Assembly: GCF_037200945.1 (NCBI RefSeq)
Contig: NZ_JBBCGP010000001.1
Coordinates: 2,044,501-2,108,500 of the forward strand
Direction: 5' to 3'
DNA from: Methylovirgula sp.
GTDB taxonomy: Bacteria > Pseudomonadota > Alphaproteobacteria > Rhizobiales > Beijerinckiaceae
DNA: 64,000 bases
Shown here: positions 45,701-53,788 of the stretch, piece after piece
How positions within the stretch are numbered: the first letter of the stretch is position 1
How the letters are laid out: each line of letters starts with the position of its first letter
The notes under the pieces: generated by a model
The model's database searches: none
The model's input: the letters and a program-made list of their open reading frames with translations, nothing else
Told to the model about the DNA's origin: nothing
Made by a program: the position numbers and the translations under genes

Positions 45701-46522
45701 TTGTCAGTCGTGCCGCTTCTGAATGATCTCTCGGACGAATCGGAGTGGGTCGAGCCGGACGATGTGCCCCGTCCGGTCGTCACCTACGGCTTCGCATCCG
45801 AAACCTTCGGCGATTTCGAGCTGGAACCGCACTTCCACGCCAAGAGCCAAATCCTGCTCGTCCAGCGCGGCGCGCTGAGCTGCGAAGTCGAAGGCGGCCT
45901 ATGGATTGTGCCACCGCGCAGCGCCGTGTGGATACCGGGCGGAGCGCTGCACGCCATTAAGGTGACGGGCGCATTGGAAGGCTATGGTGCATTCGTCGCT
46001 TCCGGCATCGGCGCGGGCCTGCCCACGGCGTGCCGCGCCGTCTCGGTGACTCCGTTGCTGCGCGAACTCCTGATCCGCTCCGCCAATCTGCCGCTGCTCT
46101 ACGAGGAGGGCGGCGCGAACTCGCGATTGATGGCGGCGCTGCTCGACGAACTGGCGGCGGCGAAGGACGAAGACCTGCATCTGCCGATGCCGGCCGACCC
46201 ACGCCTGCGCCGGATCATCGACCTGATGATGGCTTCGCCGGCGGATCGAGGGACGCTCGACGTTTGGGCAGAGAAAGCGGGGCTGAGCGCGCGGACGTTG
46301 GGCCGGATCATTAGCCGGGAGACGGGCATGAGCTTCGGACGCTGGCGCCAGCAACTCAGCGTGATCCTCGCCGTGAAGTGGCTGGCCGGGCGCGCATCGA
46401 TTCAGCAAGTCGCGGCCGATCTCGGCTACGAGAGCGTGCCGAGCTTTGTGACTATGTTCCGCAAGGTACTCGGTACTTCGCCGGGGCGCTACATGGCGGA
46501 ACGCCATTCAGGGCGAACGTGA
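45701..46522 (+). CDS. AraC family regulator with cupin domain
   Basis: About 273 residues. The N-terminal cupin (about 25-110: FHAKSQILLVQRGALSCEVE, then PRSAVWIPGGALHAIKV) is a ligand-sensing domain; the C-terminal AraC DNA-binding domain has two helix-turn-helix units (DVWAEKAGLSARTLGRIISRE and IQQVAADLGYESVPSFVTMF). The start is uncertain: TTG at 45701 or GTG at 45710, neither with a strong ribosome-binding site; the frame is open to 45371 but that part overlaps the divergent gene. It probably controls the O-methyltransferase gene 129 bp away. A short inverted repeat (TCCCA-ATCA-TGGGA, 45582-45595) lies in between. Confidence 0.8.
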   Translation: MSVVPLLNDLSDESEWVEPDDVPRPVVTYGFASETFGDFELEPHFHAKSQILLVQRGALSCEVEGGLWIVPPRSAVWIPGGALHAIKVTGALEGYGAFVASGIGAGLPTACRAVSVTPLLRELLIRSANLPLLYEEGGANSRLMAALLDELAAAKDEDLHLPMPADPRLRRIIDLMMASPADRGTLDVWAEKAGLSARTLGRIISRETGMSFGRWRQQLSVILAVKWLAGRASIQQVAADLGYESVPSFVTMFRKVLGTSPGRYMAERHSGRT

Positions 46523-46616
46523 GGTTCGAGATCAGCAGGCGATGTAGAGAACGCCGATGCTACGCCAGAGCCACCCATCCTACGCTGGACTACGCTACAG
46601 CTTGATCGCGGCCCGG

Positions 46617-46673
46617 GAACGATGAAGATGGGCACTACATCTACGCCATAGCTACCTAAGGCGCGCTACGGCT
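46617..46673. repeat. 57-bp module-boundary repeat, copy B
   Basis: Lies between the convergent AraC and TetR genes. It shares 50 of 57 bases with copy A by eye. About 27 further bases upstream (CTACGCTACA...TTGAT.GCGG) are also shared with copy C but not with copy A. Confidence 0.85.
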
Positions 46674-46711
46674 CAAAATGGCGGATGGCTCCGCCGCTTC
46701 GGCCGATCGGG

Positions 46712-47338
46712 TCAGGATGCCGAGGCGCCGGCGCCATAGCGCAGTCCGTCCACAAGAAGCGCTACCATGCGTCCCGCGTGATCAGGCGAGTTATTGTGCG
46801 CAGACATGCACAGGCTCGCAACCGCGCCAAGGAGGTCGTTAGGATCGATGTCTGCCCGAACTACGCCAGCGGTGACGGCGGACAAGAAGAGCGTTCGGAA
46901 GGCAGGCCGCAGGCGCTGCTCGAAATATGCAGGCAGGGCTTCGAATGCCGGATCGCCTGAGTGCAATGCCTTTGCGAGTCCACGCTTCGTTCCAACCCAG
47001 GCCGCGTATCGCTGCAGCCACTTCATTAATGCCTCGAACGGCGGGTTCTCGTTCGCGAGAAGCGGCGCCGCGTCGGCGCAGGCATCCATTTCCTGACGGC
47101 AGACCGCAGCGATGAGGTCGGCGCGCTGCGGGAAGTGTCGATAGACGGTGCCCACCCCGACTCCGGCACGCTCAGCGATTTCGCGGACGGGTGCATCCAC
47201 GCCCGACTCGGCGAACACCGCCTTCGCCGCTTGAAGCAACGCGTCGAGATTGCGCTGCGCATCGGCGCGCGGGCGTCGCTCGGCTGGGCGTTCGCGGTCC
47301 AAACCGCCGGTCTGATCTTCTGCTTCCTCGCTCACCAT
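46712..47338 (-). CDS. TetR family regulator
   Basis: A 208-residue regulator with a helix-turn-helix at about residues 25-72 (LLQAAKAVFAESGVDAPVRE, then GVGTVYRHFPQRADLI) and a TetR-type C-terminal domain. The ATG at 47338 puts two CGGAAC-N3-type palindromes (47355-47369 and 47378-47392) just upstream of the gene; a longer frame starting at 47443 would run through them. It is divergent from an aldo/keto reductase gene, which it probably represses. It converges on the AraC gene across repeat copy B. Confidence 0.86.
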   Translation of the reverse strand: MVSEEAEDQTGGLDRERPAERRPRADAQRNLDALLQAAKAVFAESGVDAPVREIAERAGVGVGTVYRHFPQRADLIAAVCRQEMDACADAAPLLANENPPFEALMKWLQRYAAWVGTKRGLAKALHSGDPAFEALPAYFEQRLRPAFRTLFLSAVTAGVVRADIDPNDLLGAVASLCMSAHNNSPDHAGRMVALLVDGLRYGAGASAS

Positions 47339-47354
47339 GAACCTAGTTGAAAAA

Positions 47355-47392
47355 CGGAACAATGTTCCGTATAAATTCGGAACGCCATTCCG
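47355..47392. promoter_or_regulatory. Paired palindromic TetR operators
   Basis: CGGAACaatGTTCCG (47355-47369) and CGGAACgccATTCCG (47378-47392) are spaced 23 bp centre to centre, between the divergent TetR and aldo/keto reductase genes. The first is a perfect 6-bp-arm palindrome. The spacing suits two dimers on one face of the helix. Confidence 0.7.
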
Positions 47393-47454
47393 ATTACGCT
47401 GACTATCACGGATCGGCGGTCGCCGCCAACCGATCACAACCATAGGAGAACGCC

Positions 47455-48486
47455 ATGCAATACCGCACGCTCGGTCGCACCGGGATCAAGGTCAGCCCCT
47501 ACTGCCTGGGCGCGATGATGTTTGGAAAGTTAGCCAATCCTGATCACGACGACTGCATCCAGATCGTTCACAAGGCTTTGGATTTCGGCATCAACTTTAT
47601 CGACACCGCCGATCGCTACAGCGCTGGGGAATCCGAAGAGATTGTTGGCAAAGCACTTAAGGGACGGCGTGACCGCATCGTGCTTGCCACCAAGGTGCAT
47701 GGCCCGATGGGCGACGATCCGAACATGCAGGGGAACTCGCGCCGCTGGATCACCCGGGCGGTGGAGGACTCGCTCCGCCGGCTGCAGACCGACTACATCG
47801 ACCTCTATCAGATCCACCGCCCGGCGCCGGACACCGACATCGAAGAGACGCTCTCGGTTCTCACTGATCTGATGCGTGCGGGCAAGGTGCGCGCGATCGG
47901 CAGTTCGACCTTTCCCGCATCCGAGATCGTTGAGGCCCAGTGGGTCGCGGAGCGACGCGGGCTTGGCCGCTTCCGTACGGAGCAGCCGCCTTACTCCATC
48001 CTGGATCGCGGCATCGAGCGGGACATGCTTCCCACCTGCCAGCGCTACGGCATGGGAGTGATGGTCTGGAGCCCGCTCTCGAAGGGAATGCTCACCGGTC
48101 GCTATCGCAAGGGACAGCCGCTGCCGGACTCGCTGCGAGTCAAAGTCTTCCCCAAGCAAATGTCCGACGAGCGCAGTCTCGATGCGATCGAGCAGTTGAT
48201 CCCGATCGCGCAGGGTGCAGGCCTGTCTTTGACTCACATGGCCCTCGGCTTCGTCATGGCTCATCCGGTCGTTACCTCGGCGATCCTTGGCCCCCGCACC
48301 CGGCAACAGCTCGATGACCTACTGGCCAGCGCCGAAGTTCAGCTCAGCGACGACGTTCTGGATCAGATTGATCAAGTCGTCCCGCCGGGAGTCGATATCG
48401 GCGTGAACGAGGCGAATTACGAGCCGCCGGCAGTGAAGGAGGCAAGCTTGCGCCGGCGACCGATTGCCGAGCGAAAAGCTACCTGA
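47455..48486 (+). CDS. Aldo/keto reductase
   Basis: A 343-residue aldo/keto reductase of the YajO/IolS-like, potassium-channel-beta-related group. It has the full tetrad: Asp and Tyr in FIDTADRYSAGESEEIVGKAL, Lys in VLATKVHGP and His in LYQIHRP. The cofactor region SAILGPRTRQQLDDLL is typical. These enzymes reduce aldehydes and ketones with NADPH, often in response to reactive carbonyls. The gene is divergent from a TetR gene with two palindromic operators, a common arrangement for a carbonyl-inducible reductase. The native substrate is not evident. Confidence 0.9.
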   Translation: MQYRTLGRTGIKVSPYCLGAMMFGKLANPDHDDCIQIVHKALDFGINFIDTADRYSAGESEEIVGKALKGRRDRIVLATKVHGPMGDDPNMQGNSRRWITRAVEDSLRRLQTDYIDLYQIHRPAPDTDIEETLSVLTDLMRAGKVRAIGSSTFPASEIVEAQWVAERRGLGRFRTEQPPYSILDRGIERDMLPTCQRYGMGVMVWSPLSKGMLTGRYRKGQPLPDSLRVKVFPKQMSDERSLDAIEQLIPIAQGAGLSLTHMALGFVMAHPVVTSAILGPRTRQQLDDLLASAEVQLSDDVLDQIDQVVPPGVDIGVNEANYEPPAVKEASLRRRPIAERKAT

Positions 48487-49094
48487 CTTGACGATGAAGA
48501 AAGGGACTGGAGACGCGGACACCTCGCCATCGCTTCGACGCGTTAACAAAATGTCGAACTATGGTTCGACCTCAATCCTCTAAATGATCGAGATTATGGC
48601 CCAGCCCAGCTTTGCCAAGGCGTGCTGGTCAGCATCTGACTGGAGAGCGCCGTTCCTACGATCCAGCCACCTTCAGCACGCTATGCTACGCTACACTTTG
48701 ATAGCGGGGCCGGGAACGATGAAGATGGGCATTACAGCTACGCTATAGCCACTTAACGTCCGCGATGACTCTCCAATTAGGCTGCGGGAGTGGCCTATGA
48801 AGCGGTTTCAGCTAACGCCCGAATTCATGTGGGTGCGCTTCTCCGCCGTGACCGGCTGCTCGAAGACCGCTTGGGCTACCTGTTCCGCATCGTCCGCATC
48901 CAAAATGCGAGTAGTTGCTTCGGCACCGGCGTTCGCGATCGCTTCCGGGCCGCTTTCTTACGGCATTTGCCAAGCGTTCACACTGCCGAGGCTGCGACCT
49001 GGCAATGCGAGTATGCAACGTGAGCGATAGCTCATATCTTTCCCATGGGCGGAATTGACACCGCGCCCCCGCCGAAGCCGGGAGATTCGAACGC
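48487..49094. other. Intergenic region with repeat copy C; no clear gene
   Basis: About 600 bp. Besides the repeat it has a minus-strand stretch, roughly 48806-48955, that reads like a broken C-terminus (GPEAIANAGAEATTRILDAD...EQVAQAVFEQP) but is closed upstream by a stop and has no start, so it may be a gene remnant. Plus-strand frames from about 48790 have unlikely composition. Confidence 0.4.
48714..48770. repeat. 57-bp module-boundary repeat, copy C
   Basis: Third copy, 48 of 57 bases shared with copy A by eye; its distal third is the most diverged. It separates the TetR/aldo-keto reductase module from the methyltransferase/TetR pair. Confidence 0.8.
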
Positions 49095-49853
49095 ATGAGA
49101 CAGCGCACAAAATACGGCATCGACGCGCCGCGAGTGGTTCGCGCGTACATCGTTTTCGGCATCTTGCTGGCATTGCCGGCGCTGATCAATCTCGCGTGGC
49201 CCGGATCAAGTCCCATTCCCGGGCCGTGGAGTATCGGCGCCGCCTTGTTCGCGGTGCTTCTGCTTGCTTGGGCGGCCGTCATGCTCAGGTCCAGCCTTGT
49301 GGGTAAGATGCGGGTCCGTGACTGCTTGGTTGACGCGCTTGACCTTTCGGGAAGCGAACGCGTGCTAGATGCCGGATGCGGCCGGGGCTTAGCCCTGATC
49401 GGTTGCGCCAAGAAGCTCACCACGGGCAAGGCCGTCGGCATCGATCTTTGGGCCGGGCACCTTTCCGGCAACAATCCGGAGGCGGCGCGGGCCAACGCGG
49501 TCGCGGAAAGCGTCGCCGACCGGGTGGAGATCGAAACTGGGGATATCACACGGCTGCCCTTCTCCGACGCGGCGTTCGACGCCGTCATCTCGATGACCGT
49601 AATCCACAATATCCCTTCGCAAGAGCGGCGCGACCAGGCGGTGCGCGAGTTCGTCCGCGTGCTGAAGCCGGGCGGCCGCGTCGCGATCTTCGATCTTCTG
49701 CACACGGCCCGCTATGCGGAGATATTGCGTCAGGCGGGCTTGACGGTCGAGAGCTTGGGCACCGATCTGCTGTGGCTTTGGCCCTGCCGCTCGTTACTTG
49801 CGCGCAAGCCGGAAGCCGGTGGTTTGCAAGGCCTGGTCACGGCGTCGTCATGA
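49095..49853 (+). CDS. Membrane-anchored class I SAM methyltransferase
   Basis: A 252-residue protein with two N-terminal membrane spans (about residues 16-34 and 46-65) followed by a cytoplasmic methyltransferase domain. Motif I is VLDAGCGRGLALIGCAK; the acidic motif II is GIDLW; motif IV-like is FDAVISMTVIHNIP; LKPGGRVAIFD follows. It resembles the UbiE/Methyltransf_11 group. The membrane anchor suggests a hydrophobic or lipid-linked substrate. It converges on a TetR gene 24 bp away; the CCGCCG/CGGCGG arms around 49857-49892 may form a bidirectional hairpin. Confidence 0.85.
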   Translation: MRQRTKYGIDAPRVVRAYIVFGILLALPALINLAWPGSSPIPGPWSIGAALFAVLLLAWAAVMLRSSLVGKMRVRDCLVDALDLSGSERVLDAGCGRGLALIGCAKKLTTGKAVGIDLWAGHLSGNNPEAARANAVAESVADRVEIETGDITRLPFSDAAFDAVISMTVIHNIPSQERRDQAVREFVRVLKPGGRVAIFDLLHTARYAEILRQAGLTVESLGTDLLWLWPCRSLLARKPEAGGLQGLVTASS

Positions 49854-49877
49854 CCCCGCCGCCGGAATATCGCGGCA

Positions 49878-50507
49878 TCAAAGCGCCGGCGGTTGCAAAT
49901 ATCCAGATATGAAGCGTGTGGTTTCCTCGATGAGCGCCTCGACGTCCTGCAGCATTTCGGTGTGGCAAAGGACGCTCGAATGGGTCAGCGCCTCGATCGA
50001 GGTAGCACACACAAATGCCGCCAGATCGAGGTCCCTGACACGCAGTTCGTCGCGGCGGCTTTCGAGATAGTCCCGAAAGAGGGCGTAGCCTTCGCGGTTG
50101 AGCGCTTCCACATTCTCCAGCCGCCCGACGCGCGGAATCTGCTCCGCAAGCACGCGATGCAGCCTGGGGTCGATGCGGTGGGCCTCTATCGCGAAGGCGA
50201 CAAGTCTTCGTACGGCCCTTTCGATCGGCAGCGAAGCGATCTCGGTCAGCACCGTGCGCACACGCCGCGTGATCTGGCGATTGTGCCGATCGATGACGGC
50301 GGCAACGAGCGCTTCCTTGGAAGGATAATATTGGTAGAGCGAGCCGATGCTCACGCCGGCCATGTCGGCGATCCGGTTGGTGCTGGCTTTGTCGTAGCCG
50401 TCGCGGACCAGGATACGGGCGGTCGCCTCGACAAGCGCATCGACGGTGACACGCGATCGCGCCTGCGAGGCCTGCTTGCGGGGATTTGTAAGCGGTTTGC
50501 GCACCAT
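49878..50507 (-). CDS. TetR family regulator
   Basis: A 209-residue regulator with a basic N-terminal tail, a helix-turn-helix at about residues 24-70 (VEATARILVRDGYDKASTNR, then VSIGSLYQYYPSKEALVAAV) and a TetR_C-like domain. It converges on the membrane-anchored methyltransferase gene. The 296 bp upstream of it contain no clear gene: two short minus-strand coding-like fragments meet at an A7 tract near 50626 and may be remnants. Its target is unknown. Confidence 0.86.
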   Translation of the reverse strand: MVRKPLTNPRKQASQARSRVTVDALVEATARILVRDGYDKASTNRIADMAGVSIGSLYQYYPSKEALVAAVIDRHNRQITRRVRTVLTEIASLPIERAVRRLVAFAIEAHRIDPRLHRVLAEQIPRVGRLENVEALNREGYALFRDYLESRRDELRVRDLDLAAFVCATSIEALTHSSVLCHTEMLQDVEALIEETTRFISGYLQPPAL

Positions 50508-50803
50508 GTCTCGTTACCTGAAATGCGCATTGAAGACGAGTTGTCGCTCATATTCTATCGCCGGGCGATTCCGGATCAACAGGTACGGCGTGCGCGCGCC
50601 GTTGATGTCCTCAGCCCCTTTTTTTGCGTCCCTTGGCGGCGGCCTTATCCACCGTCACGGACACCCCGCCACAGCCGCAGAACAGCGCGATTGAGGTGCT
50701 GTAGGATGAGATGGCGCGAGACCTGAAAGCTCGGCTGAGCAGACATCCTTGGTTCCCCGAACAGATCGCGCATTCTTCGCTTCCTGCCCCCACGCACGGC
50801 CTT

Positions 50804-51715
50804 TCAGTGTCCTGGCGTATGGCCATATTGCCGTGGCGAACATCCCATGACCCGTCTGAAGGCCGCGCTGAACGCACTTTCCGATTCGTAGCCGACCGAC
50901 CGGGAAATCACAGAAACGGACTCGTCGGAATTCCTCAGCCTGTCTGCGGCACGCAACATCCGCCACCGCGTCAGATAGTCCATAGGGGACAGGCCGACCG
51001 CTTCTTTGAACTTCAGCGTGAAACTTGTTCGCGACATCCCTGCGCACCGCGCTAGCGATTGTAACGTCCATCGATTCGCTGGATCGCTGTGCATTGCGGT
51101 AATCGCTGCGCTCATGCGTTTGTCTGCCAAGGCGAAAAGCCACCCGACACTTCTGTTTGATCCTTCTGCCAAGTGCAGCCGCAATGCCTGAACAAGCATC
51201 ATGTAAGCGAGGTACTGGGCGATCAGGTAGCCACCGGGCTGCGGATCGCGCAGCTCCTTCATCATCCGCTCGACAGACCAGCGCAACGCTGCCCCATCCG
51301 ATTGCTTCCGAATATGAACGAGGGGCGGCAAAATCCCCAGGAGCGCGTCTGCATGACCGCCTGACAGGGTAAAGTGACCACCGACAGCGAAGCAGTCCCC
51401 GCCACCATTATACGAGACAATGCTGCCGTCCAATTGGCTCGGGAAAACGGCGGAGGAGTCGATCGGGGGCAAAGTCAGATCGCTGGCGATGCGAAAGGGC
51501 CGCTCATGCGGCAGCAGAACGCAGTCGCCTGCCTCTACACGTACCGCGTCGGGAATGCCTTCAACGGCCAGCCAGCAGCGACCCGAAACAGCGGCGTAGC
51601 ATTTGATCGCGTCGGGTTGAGCGAAGTGGAACGACCAGTCTCCGCCGAGGTCGAAGCCGCCGAACATGTAGCTGCGCGGCTTCAGTAGCGACAACACGTC
51701 TGAAAGTGGGTCCAC
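50804..51715 (-). CDS. AraC family regulator, AraC-type cupin_6
   Basis: A 303-residue regulator. The N-terminal cupin-like part (about 20-190: FHFAQPDAIKCYAAVSGRCW, DCVLLPHERPFRI) is the ligand domain of the CuRO/PchR-like AraC group; the C-terminal pair of helix-turn-helix units is RWTLQSLARCAGMSRTSFTL and SVISRSVGYESESAFSAAF. I chose the GTG at 51715 because AGGA lies at good spacing; the TTG at 51721 abuts that site. A perfect 24-bp tandem repeat lies directly upstream, and an SDR gene is divergent, its probable target. Confidence 0.86.
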   Translation of the reverse strand: MDPLSDVLSLLKPRSYMFGGFDLGGDWSFHFAQPDAIKCYAAVSGRCWLAVEGIPDAVRVEAGDCVLLPHERPFRIASDLTLPPIDSSAVFPSQLDGSIVSYNGGGDCFAVGGHFTLSGGHADALLGILPPLVHIRKQSDGAALRWSVERMMKELRDPQPGGYLIAQYLAYMMLVQALRLHLAEGSNRSVGWLFALADKRMSAAITAMHSDPANRWTLQSLARCAGMSRTSFTLKFKEAVGLSPMDYLTRWRMLRAADRLRNSDESVSVISRSVGYESESAFSAAFRRVMGCSPRQYGHTPGH

Positions 51716-51722
51716 GGGCAAT

Positions 51723-51770
51723 CCTGAACGATGGCAACAATACTGCCCTGAACGATGGCAACAATACTGC
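51723..51770. repeat. Perfect 24-bp tandem repeat in an AraC/SDR control region
   Basis: Two head-to-tail identical units (51723-51746 and 51747-51770) containing TGAACGATGGCAACAATAC. AraC-type dimers bind direct repeats, and this one lies just upstream of the regulator's own start and facing the SDR gene, so it is a good operator candidate. A recent 24-bp duplication is the alternative. Confidence 0.75.
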
Positions 51771-51862
51771 GGTCATTTAAGCATAGTCCGTTCAACAAAA
51801 AAGGTCTAGCCAAACCGGTGGCGGCAATCGCCCCGTCCAACAAGCGTTGAAAGGACCTGCCC

Positions 51863-52765
51863 TTGAAAATCGTTATGACGGGGGCCACCAGCGGCATCGG
51901 CCTGGTCGCCTCCCGTTTGCTCCTCGACGCTGGGAACGAACTGATGATCGGCGCCCGCTCACCCGCGACTGTGCCCGTGGACGAAGCGCGGCGCGCCAAG
52001 GTCGCACCACTCGATCTGGAGCGCCTGGGTAGCGTGCGGCATTTCGCAACTGCCGTCGAAGAATGGCTGAGCGGGACGCATATCGACGGGCTCGTGCTCA
52101 ATGCCGGCACACAGGTTAGCGATATGCGTCACCGGACGGAGGATGGATTCGAAACCACGTTCGCCGTGAACCATCTCGCTCACTATTTATTGCTCCGGCT
52201 TCTGATGCCGCGATTGGCGCCGGGCGCCATCGTGGTGATCACGACAAGCAATCTCCACGATCCAAAGACAAACGCAATCGCACCGCCCGAGCATGCGGAT
52301 GCTGGCAAGCTCGCCGCTGGTCAGGTTAGACAAAACCCAAATTCTCAAGATTCGATTGCGCCGCTGCGTGCTTATGCGGCCTCTAAGCTCTGCAATCTGC
52401 TGACTGCCCGCGCGCTGGCGTCGTCAACCTTCGCGCAAGAGCGAGGTCTGCGCGTAGTCGCGTTCAATCCTGGTTTCACGCCGGGGACGAGGCTCACGCG
52501 CCGCCACCCGCTTGCGTTCCGCCTTTTCTTCGCGGCGAGGGTCGCGGTCCTGCGTACATTTCAGCGCATGAATACGGCCAACGGCGGCGGCAGCTTACTG
52601 GCCGACATAGCGCTTGGCCAGGTCGTTCCGCCAGACGGGCGTTTTTATGTGTCTCAGGTCAAGCGCCAGCTGACTTGGCCGGACCCTTCGGAACTGGCGG
52701 GCGACAACGCCGTGATGATGAAGCTCTGGCGGGATAGTGCGGCACTGGTCGATTTGCCCGAATGA
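51863..52765 (+). CDS. Short-chain dehydrogenase
   Basis: A 300-residue SDR. Cofactor motif TGATSGIG lies at residues 7-14; LNAGTQ replaces NNAG; YAASK is the catalytic YxxxK. TTG start with AAAGGA about 8 bp upstream. The length and helix pattern after the catalytic site (LAFRLFFAARVAVLRTFQRM) suggest the protochlorophyllide-reductase/retinol-dehydrogenase-like branch. It is divergent from the AraC-type regulator with the 24-bp tandem repeat between them. Substrate unknown. Confidence 0.87.
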   Translation: MKIVMTGATSGIGLVASRLLLDAGNELMIGARSPATVPVDEARRAKVAPLDLERLGSVRHFATAVEEWLSGTHIDGLVLNAGTQVSDMRHRTEDGFETTFAVNHLAHYLLLRLLMPRLAPGAIVVITTSNLHDPKTNAIAPPEHADAGKLAAGQVRQNPNSQDSIAPLRAYAASKLCNLLTARALASSTFAQERGLRVVAFNPGFTPGTRLTRRHPLAFRLFFAARVAVLRTFQRMNTANGGGSLLADIALGQVVPPDGRFYVSQVKRQLTWPDPSELAGDNAVMMKLWRDSAALVDLPE

Positions 52766-52913
52766 ATGTGAGGCATTTCCAGTGCTAGCTAGCAAGCCGG
52801 TATTTCTTGGCGACTATACTCGTCGCCGTTGTATGAGTTGGAGTGCATGCGATGATTGCTGATTTAGGCCAAGCGCGATGAAAGTTCGATAGAGCGAATC
52901 TCGGGCTTGCAAC

Positions 52914-53714
52914 GTGGTGATACCCTCTACTTCCAAAATCGCGCTGCATTATCTGCGCTATGTGTTGGCCGCCGCAGAAAAAGGAAGTTTCCGACAAGCT
53001 GCAAATGAGCTGGGGGTATGGGAATCAACAATCAGTCGAGGCATACACGACCTTGAAGACGAGATCGGCGTCGCCCTGTTCATTCGTCACCCCGGCGGCG
53101 TGACGCTCACTAATGCGGGCAACAAGTTCCTCACTCATGCTCGCGCAGCGATCGGCCGGATCGAATATGCCCTGAAAGATGCCGGCGCAGCGGGGCGCGG
53201 CGAGGTTGGCATGGTGCGGATCGGCATCTTCTCGTCGCTGGCCTCCGGGTTCCTCGCCGACCTGCTGCAAGCCTATCAGGCGGGAAATCCGTTCGTGCAT
53301 CTCGATTTTGCCGAGGGTGGCCCGGCGGAGCACGTTGCCGCCGTCCAGCATCATCGGATGGATGTCGCCTTTCTCACGGGAGAACCGGCCGCCTACGGCT
53401 GCGAGACGGCTCGCCTTTGGGAGGAGCGGGTGTTCGTCGTTCTTCCCCGAGATCACGGCCTGGCCGAGCGTGAAGAGATCGGCTGGGACGATCTGCGCGA
53501 TGAGCACTTCATCGTCAGCGAGACCAATCCCGGCCCGGAAATCCACGACTACCTCGTCCTTCGCGGGGAACCGGCTGCACGGAGCGCGCTCGCGCGTGGA
53601 GGAAGCTGGGCGGAAGGCACTCCGCAGCGCGCCGAGGGCGGCGCCCTAAGCCCTTACTCATCAAGGAATTGGCCGAGCCTCACGCTCGGCCGCCGAACCT
53701 TTACCCTTCAATAA
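52914..53714 (+). pseudogene. LysR family regulator, 3'-truncated at a junction
   Basis: The first 220 residues are an ordinary LysR regulator: a winged helix (KGSFRQAANELGVWESTISR) and a substrate-binding domain starting VRIGIFSSLASGFLADLLQ. After GPEIHDYLVLR, near base 53575, the family sequence stops and is replaced by about 45 unrelated residues ending in a frame that includes GGRTFTLQ-like low-similarity sequence; full-length members have about 60 more matching residues. The tail contains a GGCCGAGC-N5-GCTCGGCC hairpin (53671-53691). The effector domain is thus incomplete and the protein is probably non-functional. The break marks the edge of the mobile region that follows. Confidence 0.75.
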
Positions 53715-53718
53715 ATAG

Positions 53719-53778
53719 ATGGAAATGGGTGGACATTCGGTTTTCTTCATGTCACATAGATTTGGATGGAAATGGATG
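53719..53778. promoter_or_regulatory. Direct repeats upstream of the Fic gene
   Basis: GATGGAAATGGGTG (53719-53732) and GATGGAAATGGATG (53765-53778) are 46 bp apart and directly precede the Fic start. The Fic protein has its own winged-helix domain, so autoregulation through these sites is plausible. Confidence 0.5.
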
Positions 53779-53788
53779 ATCCAACGGC

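Noticed and set aside
44771..48770. 57-bp repeats considered as integron attC sites
   Set aside because: No convincing paired RYYYAAC/GTTRRRY core, and they separate two-gene divergent modules rather than single promoterless cassettes.
48812..49705. 297-codon minus-strand frame opposite the membrane-anchored methyltransferase
   Set aside because: Composition is Ser/Arg/Pro-rich and the plus strand has clear methyltransferase motifs.
50608..50720. Minus-strand fragments that could join across an A7 tract
   Set aside because: Neither piece matches a family I recognise and both are very short; kept only as a possible remnant.
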